DNA of 64,000 nt from a bacterium (GTDB lineage: Bacteria > Bacillota > Clostridia > Lachnospirales > Lachnospiraceae). Of this stretch, positions 41,252 through 50,142 are shown piece by piece; the stretch's first letter is position 1, and every line of letters begins with the position of its first letter. Below the pieces are notes generated by a model. That model was not told where the DNA came from, searched no databases, and worked only from the letters and a program-made list of their open reading frames with translations. The stretch covers positions 124,001 through 188,000 of the forward strand of contig JAMPGX010000001.1 of the NCBI GenBank assembly GCA_023663725.1, in the 5' to 3' direction. Both the position numbers and the translations under genes were made by a program.

Positions 41252-42202
41252 TCAAGAGTCCTGTAATTTTATGGGCGTATAGAGATTCATCTGGTGATAT
41301 CCGAGGCCTTGCTTGATCTCATCGTCCACATAGATCATATGTCCCATCAGGCCGCGATCTTTGTCCACGACAAAGTTGGTCCCTTCCAGCCATCTCTCCA
41401 TCTTGCCTCTCACCCTGCCATTGCTTTCCCCGTCGCCGTCCATACTGACCGCAGCCGCGTACAGACCGCCAGGGAACTCAATGATACTGTATGGAGCTAC
41501 GTCGGCTCCCGTCACATCGTCTTTTAGCGCCCATATCCACTGCACTTTGCCGCCTTTTTCGCACAAAAAATCAGCGGCATCGAAGATGACGGGCTTGAAC
41601 AGATGATTGTGCGCTTCCTGCCAGGGCTCGAACCCTCCTCCGAAAAGCTCCTCGAATGTGACAAGTCCAGACGTTACCGCCCTGAACCTGGGAATTCTGA
41701 CAATCGTAATATCCGGTACCTTATTGTCCAGTCTCTCCGTGACCTCCAACAGACGGTTCACCGTTGACGGATTGCCACTGTAATTGACATTTACAAGCTG
41801 TGTCTTGACCTCTCTGGCCTTTTCATACAACAGCTTTACATCCGATTCCCTGCCAAAGTCCGCCAGCTCAATCTGCTGGATAAACTCCAGGACAATATTC
41901 CTCAGTTCATGCAGAAGAGCGATTTCCCCATCAATATCGTCAACCTTTTTGCCGAGCACCTCCAGAACGATCTCCGAGCCGGATGTCTGGAATATGCGCT
42001 GTATATCCTTAATGCTGATATTAAGCTTGCGCAGAATCAGAATCTGCTCCAGCCGCTTAACATTGGCCTCATCATACATCCGATAGGCATAGCCTTCCCT
42101 GCGGACACTCTCAATCAGTCCCATATCCTCATAATAGCGAAGTGTGCGGGCTGAGAGATCATATCTGCTCGTCATGTCCCTGATCTTGATCAATTCCTTC
42201 AT
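41252..42202 (-). CDS. MerR-family regulator with GyrI-like effector domain
   Basis: 316 aa. N-terminal MerR winged HTH: MTSRYDLSARTLRYYEDMGLIESVRREGYAYRMYDEANVKRL. A coiled-coil linker follows (about 75-125), then a C-terminal GyrI/AraC-type effector-binding domain (about 165-316) with IPRFRAVTSGLVTFEELFGGGFEPW and WIWALKDDVTGADVAPYSIIEFPGGLYAA. Such proteins (BmrR/TipA style) usually sense small organic or toxic molecules and switch on efflux genes. It is transcribed alone on the minus strand; no direct target gene is adjacent. Confidence 0.9.
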   Translation of the reverse strand: MKELIKIRDMTSRYDLSARTLRYYEDMGLIESVRREGYAYRMYDEANVKRLEQILILRKLNISIKDIQRIFQTSGSEIVLEVLGKKVDDIDGEIALLHELRNIVLEFIQQIELADFGRESDVKLLYEKAREVKTQLVNVNYSGNPSTVNRLLEVTERLDNKVPDITIVRIPRFRAVTSGLVTFEELFGGGFEPWQEAHNHLFKPVIFDAADFLCEKGGKVQWIWALKDDVTGADVAPYSIIEFPGGLYAAAVSMDGDGESNGRVRGKMERWLEGTNFVVDKDRGLMGHMIYVDDEIKQGLGYHQMNLYTPIKLQDS

Positions 42203-42275
42203 GTTATTGTCCTCCTGTCGTTATGTGGTAGTGTCAGTATACACGGTTCCCCAACGGCAGAGTCAATAACCAAAA

Positions 42276-43448
42276 TCAACTTCCGCAAAACACCTGATAC
42301 CGCTTCAGAGCGGATTGTACCCCGCTTTCCAGCTTTTTCGTCACCCTCACCCCCGGTTCATACCAGATATGACGAACATCAAGCTGCCGATTTTTCCTGT
42401 CATACACCATCTCAATCCGACCCACCAGCCGTTCGCCATACAGGATGGGCAGCACATAGTAGCCGTATTTGCGCTGGGACTGGGGCGTATAGATCTCCCA
42501 CTTGTAATCAAAATCAAATATCTCCCTGATCAGGTTCCGGTCCCACATCATATTATCCAGCGGCGCGATGAATTCACAGCGCTGCTTTTTAACGATATCT
42601 TCCCGAATGATTCCGGCGATCTCCGCATCCTCGGCCAGACAGTACAGCGTGTGGGTCAGCCCCTCCACTTTGACAGGCAGAATGCGCTCCTTGTCCAAAA
42701 GCTTGGCAAATACCTCATTTCGCTCCTTCGCCTTAAAGGAATTGTACTGCGAAGGTATGCCCAGCCAGGCATCGGAGGGCCGATTCCACAGCAGGCCCAC
42801 AGCGCTGATCCGGCGCAGCACGCGCCATTCCAGATACGCCATATCCTCAGGACAGGGCTCCGGCGCATCCACGATCTGAGCCGGAATGCAGTTGCGGATC
42901 AGGTCATAATATTTCATATTCCCCCGCTTGTGATGTACTGCCAGCTCACCGCAAAAATACATATGCTCCAGGGCCGCCCGCGAGAGCTTGGTCTCACTCC
43001 AGTACCAGTCCACTTTCTCAGCGATATCCAGGTCTGCGGAGCAGAGCGGCCCTCTCTCGGCGATCTCGGCGATAATCCGGTCATGTACCTTACTGATCTC
43101 CTGGTGGCTTCGCTCCCAGCCGCGATGATTAGCCCGCTCTCTCCCAAAATATTTCCAGTCCTCCACGAGCAGGATGGCCAGATTCTTGTCAAAATAGTCC
43201 ACCAGTCTTCGGTCTTCATACAACAGCTCATAGAGCATGGCTTTGGTGAATCCGGCCACTCTGGACTGCAGTGTGATCTCCGGACTCTTGCCGCACACGT
43301 CGATGGGGTCAAACTGGACACAACCGGCCTGGCGTATGAAGTCCAGGACTCCTTCTTTTCCCCTGAATCTGTACTCTCCCAACAGACCCTGCTTATACAG
43401 GATAAATCTTCGGGCCTGCGCTTTGGTCAGAAATATTTCATCACTCAT
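42276..43448 (-). CDS. Winged-helix DNA glycosylase-like protein (YcaQ/AlkZ family)
   Basis: 390 aa from ATG at 43448 (AAAGGAG 8 bases upstream); the longer frame reads into element A5. The pattern LTKAQARRFILYKQGLLGEYRFRGKEGVLDFIRQAGCVQFDPID, then SQYNSFKAKERNEVF and LDNMMWDRNLIREIFDFDYKWEIYTPQSQRKYGYYVLPILYG, is the HTH_42/AlkX family. E. coli YcaQ (AlkX) and Streptomyces AlkZ of this family unhook interstrand DNA crosslinks. Whether this one does is not known. The QxQ catalytic motif of AlkZ corresponds to QSQ here. Confidence 0.85.
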   Translation of the reverse strand: MSDEIFLTKAQARRFILYKQGLLGEYRFRGKEGVLDFIRQAGCVQFDPIDVCGKSPEITLQSRVAGFTKAMLYELLYEDRRLVDYFDKNLAILLVEDWKYFGRERANHRGWERSHQEISKVHDRIIAEIAERGPLCSADLDIAEKVDWYWSETKLSRAALEHMYFCGELAVHHKRGNMKYYDLIRNCIPAQIVDAPEPCPEDMAYLEWRVLRRISAVGLLWNRPSDAWLGIPSQYNSFKAKERNEVFAKLLDKERILPVKVEGLTHTLYCLAEDAEIAGIIREDIVKKQRCEFIAPLDNMMWDRNLIREIFDFDYKWEIYTPQSQRKYGYYVLPILYGERLVGRIEMVYDRKNRQLDVRHIWYEPGVRVTKKLESGVQSALKRYQVFCGS

Positions 43449-43476
43449 GGGGCTCTCCTTTGCTTTGTTCCCATAG

Positions 43477-43621
43477 TAGGTAATTATGAAACGACTCTTT
43501 CTTGGAACAGGGAATGGGCAATATATACAAAATAAGGGCGACTTGCCACTGCATCGGAGCCCGTTTTTGTATATATTGACCAGTCCCGTCACTTGCGGAG
43601 AGAGTTTCGCAACTGACTATT
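43477..43621. repeat. Short family A-like element, copy A5, with a 9-bp target duplication
   Basis: Left end TAGGTAATTATGAAACGAC; right end GTTTCGCAACTGACTA. The same TTCCCATAG stands on both sides (43468-43476 and 43622-43630). The centre is a different palindrome, CAATATATACAAAA and TTTTTGTATATATTG around about 30 bases. It shares ends and size of duplication with family A but not the nested fold. It lies upstream of the AlkZ-like gene. Confidence 0.75.
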
Positions 43622-43650
43622 TCCCATAGAAAGGCAAATGCCTCTCTTGT

Positions 43651-44250
43651 TTAACGGAAAGTGTGTGGTTTCAGCAGCACATAGTAGTCCCCGTAAACCT
43701 TATCATCGTCTCCGCCGATCAATTTCTCCTCCGAAAGCCTAAAGCCCATGTGCTCCGCCGCCTCTTTCCGTCTGGCAGCAGCAGGCGGAATCTTTGTAGC
43801 GATCATCTGGCAGGCAAAAAGCGCAAAGGCCGGCTCCACAATCAGGGAAAGGATCTCTTCGATCTGTGCCGCCTCCTCGTAATCGCTCCGCAAATCCAGC
43901 CGCAGCAGGCCGCATTCGTTAAAATAGTCTCTGGGCTCTTGCCCCTCCAAAGCTCTACGGTTGAAAAGTTCGATGGTGCCTATGGCCTGCCCCGCATGCC
44001 TGTCCACGATGGCCCAGCGCACAAAACCTCTATCCTGATAGGCCCAGAGCCAGAATTCAATAGCGCTCTGCATACGCTCCAATGTGGTGTAGTGAAAATC
44101 GTCGCCATTGCAGTTGTCTCCGTTGAAAAATGGCACCGCTTTTTCATCGGAGTACACTCGCAGCAGATCGGGCGCGTCCGTGGCCTCCACCAGCCGCAAC
44201 CTGTAGTTGTCATTTTCCAGAATGGGACATTTGTCGTATGGACTTACCAT
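43651..44250 (-). CDS. GNAT-family N-acetyltransferase
   Basis: 199 aa with the RimJ/RimL-like layout: NDNYRLRLVEATDAPDLLRVYSDE, VRWAIVDRHAGQAIGTIELFNR, LRLDLRSDYEEAAQIEEIL, and EAAEHMGFRLSEEKL near the end. It transfers an acetyl group from acetyl-CoA; the acceptor is unknown. Ribosome binding site AGGAGG stands 8 bases before the ATG. No operon partner; the YafY-type regulator upstream is on the same strand 64 bp away. Confidence 0.85.
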   Translation of the reverse strand: MVSPYDKCPILENDNYRLRLVEATDAPDLLRVYSDEKAVPFFNGDNCNGDDFHYTTLERMQSAIEFWLWAYQDRGFVRWAIVDRHAGQAIGTIELFNRRALEGQEPRDYFNECGLLRLDLRSDYEEAAQIEEILSLIVEPAFALFACQMIATKIPPAAARRKEAAEHMGFRLSEEKLIGGDDDKVYGDYYVLLKPHTFR

Positions 44251-44314
44251 GATGATACCTCCTGTTTTCTATATTTTTTCAACAGTATAGCATGGCATAT
44301 ACGACAGCAGCATG

Positions 44315-45229
44315 TCATACTTTTCCATACAGGGAAACTATTTTTTGTGCGGATTCGAGTAACCTTTCGCGAATCTCCTCCGGTGAGACTACCTCTACCG
44401 CATCCCCCAGAGACAACAGCGTTCCCAGCCAGAACTGTTCGTTTTCCACCACCGTGGCTTTCATCAGGGCGCTGCCATCAGGAAATTCCTGGATGACACT
44501 TCCCTCCAGATATTCCCTGACCCTGGCCTTGGCCGCCTTCGTACACCTGATCACAATCTCCATGTATCTGCGCGAGTCGCTGCCATCCGTCTCCCGCAAG
44601 ATATCAGCGGCAGGCTTATGCTCCCGCTCAAAGGGTTGATCTGTGACCTTCAAATCGCTCATGCGCACCAGCTTATAGGTCCGGTAATCCTGCTTAAATC
44701 GGGAATAGGCCAGCAGATACCATGCATACCACCTATACAGGACAGCCACCGGCTCCACGGTGTGCGTGCGGGTCTCCAGATTGTTGTTGGTGTAGGTGAA
44801 TTCCACTGTGTGTTTCTCCAGCGCCGCCGTCTGCAAAGTCCGCAGCAGTTCCCGATCCACCTCCTGCAGCGCCGAAAAATCCAGGATCATGCCGTTTTCA
44901 CCGGGATTGGACGCATGGGAAATCTTTTCCAATATGATCTTGGCCTTCTGGTCCTCGGTGGCCGACACCAGCCCCTGCAACGCCGTCAAGATATAGGAAT
45001 AGTCGTCTGAGGTGACAAAACCTCTATCCATGACAAAGCGCTCCGAGATCTCATACCCTCCTGCCGCCCCGTTGACCGCAGTAATCGGTATCCCCGCCAG
45101 GCACAGCGAGTCCATGTCCCGCTGCACGGTCCGCAGCGACACCTCAAAATGCCGGGCCAGCTCAGCCGCCGAGGTTCTGCCGTGGTTTAACAAATATACA
45201 GTTATCGCGTAGAGACGTTCGATTTTCAT
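44315..45229 (-). CDS. YafY-type regulator (HTH_11 + WYL domain)
   Basis: 304 aa. N-terminal HTH: IERLYAITVYLLNHGRTSAAELARHFEVSLRTVQRDMDSL. The WYL domain (about 140-215) has AVLYRWYAWYLLAYSRFKQDYRTYKLVRM, and a WCX-like C-terminus follows. WYL proteins bind small ligands or nucleic acids. It may control the acetyltransferase gene downstream, by proximity only. Confidence 0.9.
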   Translation of the reverse strand: MKIERLYAITVYLLNHGRTSAAELARHFEVSLRTVQRDMDSLCLAGIPITAVNGAAGGYEISERFVMDRGFVTSDDYSYILTALQGLVSATEDQKAKIILEKISHASNPGENGMILDFSALQEVDRELLRTLQTAALEKHTVEFTYTNNNLETRTHTVEPVAVLYRWYAWYLLAYSRFKQDYRTYKLVRMSDLKVTDQPFEREHKPAADILRETDGSDSRRYMEIVIRCTKAAKARVREYLEGSVIQEFPDGSALMKATVVENEQFWLGTLLSLGDAVEVVSPEEIRERLLESAQKIVSLYGKV

Positions 45230-45302
45230 ATCCTTAGATTCTCCGCCAAATCATCTTACAGGCAGCTTGATAATATACTAAAAATGATACCACAAATGCT
45301 CA

Positions 45303-45635
45303 TTAGTTATCAATATCTTCTGTACATAATTCAGGAACTCCTTGCTCATTCAATGACATTCTGTCCTCATAAGACAGGGGATTTTTATGAAATCTACCGT
45401 CTGTTTTATACTTATCTTCTACAATATCCGCGTACAGGCCACCCAAAACCTCCAACCATGCTGTTGCATACTTTTCTGGATTAACAACATGAAAAAAGTC
45501 ATATCCTCCCGCTTTATAAAAAACCTGTATAGCCTCATGTAGAAAATTGTCCTCGGTTAGTTGTAATTCCGTCGGAATGATGAAAGCAGGATTGTCCCAT
45601 TCTTCATAGTATACTCTTTCAGGCGTTTCTAACAT
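45303..45635 (-). CDS. Hypothetical protein of 110 aa
   Basis: Acidic cytoplasmic protein with no recognised domain. Aromatic-rich N-terminal half (YYEEWDNPAFIIPTELQL, YKAGGYDFFHVVNPEKYATAW) and a C-terminal segment with FHKNPLSYEDRMSLNEQGVPEL. It is considered real because GAGGAGG stands 8 bases before the ATG and the codon use looks coding. It may be an immunity or cargo-type small protein, but nothing in the sequence shows this. Confidence 0.65.
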   Translation of the reverse strand: MLETPERVYYEEWDNPAFIIPTELQLTEDNFLHEAIQVFYKAGGYDFFHVVNPEKYATAWLEVLGGLYADIVEDKYKTDGRFHKNPLSYEDRMSLNEQGVPELCTEDIDN

Positions 45636-45707
45636 AGTTTTCCTCCTCTTAATCCTGTTTGGGATATAATTGTTGTACGCCCAGCCTGTTCCTCTCCATG
45701 CTTTATT

Positions 45708-45788
45708 CAGTATACCACGATTCCGTGCGCTTTAGCGCACATCCAGTTCAGTAGAGTTAAATGCGGAGCATTTTACTCAGTATAGCAC
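45708..45788. repeat. Family C double hairpin, copy C3
   Basis: CAGTATACCACGATTCCGTG leads into GTGCGCTTTAGCGCAC, then AGTAGAGTTAAATGC and GCATTTTACT, ending CAGTATAGCAC. Close to C2 over about 75 bases, with single changes mostly in loops or as paired changes. It lies upstream of the 110-aa gene and before the divergent NYN gene. Confidence 0.75.
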
Positions 45789-45933
45789 AAAACCATACAG
45801 AATCCACCAAATTCTAAACGATTCCAAAGTAAAATGAGAGAAATGCGAAAAAACCTATTTGCCACCACATTTACAGAATCCTCCTCTCCTGCTATAATAA
45901 AATCACAATCAAAAACAAACAGGAGGAAATCCA

Positions 45934-46707
45934 TTGATAAACATCCGAACGCTTTTTCACAAACACACAGGCACGCCAAAACAAGCTATGGCATTCGTAG
46001 ACTATGAACACTGGTACTACTCCTACCAGAACCTGTACGGAATCAAGCCCCAGTTAATCGCCTGGCGCAAAGAACTGGAAAACCGCTTCTATCTCACGGA
46101 TATCCTGGTATTCGGCGACTTCTCTCAGACACCCATAAATCAGGAACTCCCCAAAATACGGGAAGCCACCAACACCATCATAGAGACCGCCAATCCCAGC
46201 TTCAAAAAGGACATGACGGACTTCATCATGCTGGACAGCCTCTATCAAACAGCCGCCGAAAACAAACACATAGATACCTACATACTCTTTACTGGCGATG
46301 GCCACTTCCAGCCTGTGACAAGATACCTCACCCAGAAAAAGAATAAAGAAGTCATTGTCTACGGGGTCCAAAACGCTTTCAGCAGCCAGTTAAAAGCCGC
46401 CGCCACAAAATACATCGAATACCCCTACCCTGCAGAACTCACTCGTAGATATTACGACATGATCATACAGAATTTTGACTACATCTCCGACAAAAACATC
46501 ACCCCCACCTTCATAAAGACCGTGGAAGCCGTGGCGGAACACAACCAGATACCCCAGGACACCGTCCGAGCAGCCCTCCAGGAAATGCTGGACAAAGGGT
46601 ACATCTACCAGAAAGATGTCTCCATAGCCTTCAATCGCAAAATAAAAATTGTCTGTGCTAACTGGGAACAGCTCATAAAAGACGGACTGTGGGACCCCAA
46701 TGCCTAA
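45934..46707 (+). CDS. NYN (PIN-like) domain protein with winged-helix C-terminus
   Basis: 257 aa. The NYN/LabA-type domain (about 15-165) has QAMAFVDYEHWYYSYQNLYG with the first acidic residue and KKDMTDFIMLDSLYQTAAE with another. DTYILFTGDGHFQPVTRYLTQK carries the GDGxF-type motif. These are the acidic positions of PIN-like nucleases. A C-terminal winged-helix-like part (about 180-250) follows. It is probably an RNA or DNA nuclease. It starts with TTG at 45934; AGGAGG is 7 bases upstream and no ATG is close. The following gene is a small HTH protein on the same strand. Confidence 0.8.
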   Translation: MINIRTLFHKHTGTPKQAMAFVDYEHWYYSYQNLYGIKPQLIAWRKELENRFYLTDILVFGDFSQTPINQELPKIREATNTIIETANPSFKKDMTDFIMLDSLYQTAAENKHIDTYILFTGDGHFQPVTRYLTQKKNKEVIVYGVQNAFSSQLKAAATKYIEYPYPAELTRRYYDMIIQNFDYISDKNITPTFIKTVEAVAEHNQIPQDTVRAALQEMLDKGYIYQKDVSIAFNRKIKIVCANWEQLIKDGLWDPNA

Positions 46708-46847
46708 TGCTGTCACAACCTGCCATATTTTTTTATTCCTCTACTTCTCTTCTGAAAAGTACTTGCTAAGGGAATTTGGTTCTAATCATTTTTTACAAAT
46801 ACACATACAATAGCATTATGATACTTCGGAAAAGAGGTGGGTAATGC

Positions 46848-47168
46848 TTGTGCATAGAAGATTATGTACCAATGAGGATTGAGGAGCTCTGCTCAAAAGG
46901 CGGAATCACCAGATACCAGCTATCCAGCCGGACGGGTATCTCACAGTCTGCACTGTCAGATATCGTGAGAAAGAAAAATGTGCCGAGCCTGATCACAATA
47001 GAGAGAATCTGCGCCGCCTTCGGGATCACCATCGCACAGTTCTTCACACAGGGCGAACACCTCCCTGACTTGTCCGACGAACAGAAAGAACTCCTGCTGC
47101 TATGGAACGGTCTAAAGCTGGAAGAAAAAGAGATTGTCACCATCTTTATAAAAAGTATACGGAAATGA
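46848..47168 (+). CDS. Small XRE-family HTH regulator
   Basis: 106 aa. HTH_3 domain: MRIEELCSKGGITRYQLSSRTGISQSALSDIVRKKNVPSLITIERICAAFGITIAQFF. A short C-terminal helix follows (LSDEQKELLLLWNGLKLEEKEIV). The TTG at 46848 is used because GAGGTGG stands 8 bases before it; the ATG at 46872 has no such site. Similar proteins are common in mobile and accessory DNA of Clostridia. Confidence 0.8.
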   Translation: MCIEDYVPMRIEELCSKGGITRYQLSSRTGISQSALSDIVRKKNVPSLITIERICAAFGITIAQFFTQGEHLPDLSDEQKELLLLWNGLKLEEKEIVTIFIKSIRK

Positions 47169-47209
47169 GGGATAGCTGCCAGACAACATGCCGCTGTCCC
47201 TCATTTTTC
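47164..47209 (+). terminator. Terminator between the HTH gene and the GPH transporter gene
   Basis: AATGAGGGA-AGC and GCT-TCCCTCATT form a long stem around a roughly 18-base loop, followed by TTTCA. It includes the TGA stop of the HTH gene. Convergent genes lie on both sides. Confidence 0.75.
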
Positions 47210-47231
47210 ATGGAAGCAGAAGACTACCGCC

Positions 47232-48605
47232 TCACCGCCCCTCTCTCCTCGCCTGCACCTGCGCGGCGATCTCTTCTACCTTCTGCTCCGACAGCATATA
47301 TTTTTTATGGAAATATAACACCGCGATCAGCAGGCCCGCAATGGGGATCAGCGTCATGGTCATGCGCAGCCCCACCACGTTGCCTCCCATAGCGGGGACC
47401 TCACTCTCCGTATCCCGACTGATATTGCACAGGCTCAGGGCCACGGATGCCACCAACGCAGCCACGCCGGACGCCAGCTTTACTACAAAGGTCTGCATGG
47501 AAAAGATCACGCTCTCGTCCCGCCGGTTGTTTTTCAGCTCTCCATAATCCACGGTATTCGCCAGAAATACAGTAGTCAGCACACTCAGAATACCGTTGGC
47601 GGCAAAGATAAAGAAAGCCGGAATAAACAACAGGTACACGCTCTGCAGACTGATAAACATCAGGCACAACAGCACCGCATAGCCGACGATCGCCATGCAG
47701 AAGCTTACATAGAATACTTTGATGGAACTCATAAATCTGCGCAGCAGCGGAAACAGCAGCATCATGGACAGGATCTGGACGGCCCCGCCAAAGATATTGA
47801 AGAGGGTATAGCTCGCCAGCCAGCCCAGTCCGCCAAAGTCATATTTAAAATAATAGATCACCAGATTGGAGGTGATGTAGATGGAGCTGTTGATCAGCAC
47901 GATGGCGATCACCACCGTCATAGCCTGGTCGTTCTGAACCAGCGCCTTAAACATCTGCCCCACGGAGGGCGCCTCCACATCCACGGTGGACTTCTCCCTG
48001 ATGGTCAGGCAAGTGATCAGGATGAACACGGAGAACAACACGGCAATGATCAGAGAAAAGAACTGGAATCCCACTCTCTCATTGCCTTGCCCCAGCCAGT
48101 TCACGCAGAGCATGGTGATGACGGTGATAATGGCCGAACCCACACCCGCGCAGGAGCGTGCCAGCGTGGACAGATTTTCCCGCTCTCTGCCGCCCTGGGT
48201 AAAGGCGGGGATCATGGACCAGTAGGGAATATCCATCATCGTGTAGGTCACGCCCCACAGGATGTAGATCACGGCGGCGTAAACCACCAGACCGCTGCCG
48301 TCCAGCGCGGGAGGCGCAGTGAACAACAGATACAGCACCACCGAGTTGAGCAGCGTGCCGATCAGCAGCCAGGGCCGGAATTTGCCGAAGCGGGTGCGGG
48401 TCTTAGCCACCAGCACTCCCATGACGGGATCGTTGAACGCGTCAAAGACCCTGGCGGCCATCAGAATCATGCCCATGGCGATGGCGCTCACCCCCAGGAT
48501 ATCCTGATAGTAGTAGAGCACATAGCTGGCGGAGAGCATATAAACCATATCCTTGCCCACTGCGCCCAATCCGTAAGATACCTTTTCTTTCCATGTCAGT
48601 TTCAT
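47232..48605 (-). CDS. GPH-family sugar:cation symporter (MelB/YicJ-like)
   Basis: 457 aa with twelve hydrophobic helices. The start KVSYGLGAVGKDMVYMLSASYVLYYYQDILG and ARVFDAFNDPVMGVLVAKTRTRFGKFRPWLLIG are signatures of the glycoside-pentoside-hexuronide family. The conserved Asp pair for cation binding is in DAFNDP. The imported sugar is unknown; glucuronides or galactosides would fit the window. It is third in a unit with the TetR regulator and the GT-B-like protein upstream. Confidence 0.92.
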   Translation of the reverse strand: MKLTWKEKVSYGLGAVGKDMVYMLSASYVLYYYQDILGVSAIAMGMILMAARVFDAFNDPVMGVLVAKTRTRFGKFRPWLLIGTLLNSVVLYLLFTAPPALDGSGLVVYAAVIYILWGVTYTMMDIPYWSMIPAFTQGGRERENLSTLARSCAGVGSAIITVITMLCVNWLGQGNERVGFQFFSLIIAVLFSVFILITCLTIREKSTVDVEAPSVGQMFKALVQNDQAMTVVIAIVLINSSIYITSNLVIYYFKYDFGGLGWLASYTLFNIFGGAVQILSMMLLFPLLRRFMSSIKVFYVSFCMAIVGYAVLLCLMFISLQSVYLLFIPAFFIFAANGILSVLTTVFLANTVDYGELKNNRRDESVIFSMQTFVVKLASGVAALVASVALSLCNISRDTESEVPAMGGNVVGLRMTMTLIPIAGLLIAVLYFHKKYMLSEQKVEEIAAQVQARREGR

Positions 48606-48630
48606 ATCGTCCTCCTCACATTTTCCCTGT

Positions 48631-50106
48631 CTATTTTGTCAGACCGTTCTTTTTCAGTCCCATGGCCAGTTCCACCACCCGGTAAGCGCCGTCATAGACC
48701 CCCGCCTGCCGATTACGCAGGATTGCGTCGCACATACCGCCCAAATAATTCTTATCCTCCAGAAAGAGTTCCAACATCTGGAGCGTGTGGGGGATATCCC
48801 GACACTCCAACGTCCCCTCACCCAGTTCCGCTGAGTGGATAGCGCCCCACTGCTCATGGCCGCCCACCCGCTTGATAAACAGTTTGGGAACCGGATAAAA
48901 GGCCAGTTCGCTGGGCTTGGTGACCAGCACATCGCAGCTGCGCATCAGCAGATTGGTACAGTATACCGCCCGAAAAATGTCCCTGTGCCAAAAACTGTGT
49001 ATGCCCTCCACCTTCCCGTCCAGCGCCGCCTGCGCAAACGTCTGGGTCTGTTCCCAGTTGTCAAAATGCTTCGTACACATTTCCCCCATCTCTGGAATCT
49101 GTTCCAAAAGCTGCTCCCACACATTCCGGTAATCACCTACATTCACATACAGAGCCGCACGGCCCTCGCGTATATGGGGCAGCAGATAGCGGATGATCTG
49201 CGCGAATATCTCCCGCTGGGCTCCGGCGCCGCCTACGGTCAGCAGGAACCGCATCGGTTCCCCCGCCGTTTTTCTGGCTTTTCTCCGGCTACAGTCCGTC
49301 TCAATATTGCACACAAGCTCATGGTCAATATAGTGTCCGGTATACACCAGATCTTTATCTCCCATAGGCTTTAGCACTTCTTTGCCCTGCATACCATTCA
49401 GTATTCGATACCCCTGATAGGCGTAATGAGTCTGAACTGTATGCAGACTCCCCTGAGCAAGATGCAGCGCCATGGGCCAATTGTCCAGAATAGCGTTGAC
49501 CACATACCGCATCCCCGCATGAACGGCAGCCTGGGCAGGCCATACATGAGTCGCCACCACCGGGATCTCTTTGGGGATATGCCGGTATACCGGCGCCATC
49601 AACTCCGCATTTTTCTGATCCGACGCGTTGTAGGAAAGTTTTCGGAATCCCTCATAGTTCATGGGTTCCCAGACCAGACGGTTGAACAGTCTGCTCTTTT
49701 GAGAGAGCCTGGAACCCAGGGAATACAGATCGTTCTGGGCGCTGATCACCTTGGTACAGGTGGTCTGGGGAAAGGAATTCAGATCCATCCAATATGGGAT
49801 ATAGCCCATCGACTTCGCGGCGGAGGCAATCGCCATGGAAATACGGTAGTGTCCGAAGCCCATGCGGATATTGCCCACAATGATCCCTTTCTGCGCATCA
49901 AAAGTCTCCTGTCCCGGCTGCTCGCCCAACCCCACATTCCAGACGCCCAGGCTCTCGCCGATATGCGGATTCTTCTTTACCGTCACCTGATAATCCGCCT
50001 GACTGTCGTCTCCAAATTTCTTTTGATATTTCTGTTTAGATTTCACAGCCTTTCGATAGGTCGAAGCTTTCATCTCATTGCCAAAAATAACCTTTGATCG
50101 CTCCAT
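48631..50106 (-). CDS. GT-B-fold glycosyltransferase-like protein
   Basis: 491 aa, no signal peptide. GIIVGNIRMGFGHYRISMAIASAAKSMGY (about 74-102) has the glycine-rich loop of GT28/MGD synthase-like enzymes. A middle part contains PVVATHVWPAQAAVHAGMRYVVNAILDNWP. The C-terminal Rossmann half has PMRFLLTVGGAGAQREIFAQI and SCDVLVTKPSELAFYPVPKLFIKRVGGHEQWGA, a donor-site-like segment. Reading it as a UDP-sugar binding protein is an inference; there may be no transferase activity. It lies between TetR and GPH genes with short gaps (36 and 25 bp). Confidence 0.65.
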   Translation of the reverse strand: MERSKVIFGNEMKASTYRKAVKSKQKYQKKFGDDSQADYQVTVKKNPHIGESLGVWNVGLGEQPGQETFDAQKGIIVGNIRMGFGHYRISMAIASAAKSMGYIPYWMDLNSFPQTTCTKVISAQNDLYSLGSRLSQKSRLFNRLVWEPMNYEGFRKLSYNASDQKNAELMAPVYRHIPKEIPVVATHVWPAQAAVHAGMRYVVNAILDNWPMALHLAQGSLHTVQTHYAYQGYRILNGMQGKEVLKPMGDKDLVYTGHYIDHELVCNIETDCSRRKARKTAGEPMRFLLTVGGAGAQREIFAQIIRYLLPHIREGRAALYVNVGDYRNVWEQLLEQIPEMGEMCTKHFDNWEQTQTFAQAALDGKVEGIHSFWHRDIFRAVYCTNLLMRSCDVLVTKPSELAFYPVPKLFIKRVGGHEQWGAIHSAELGEGTLECRDIPHTLQMLELFLEDKNYLGGMCDAILRNRQAGVYDGAYRVVELAMGLKKNGLTK

Positions 50107-50142
50107 ACTGCACCCTCCTTCTCATCCATTTCGTACCATCGC

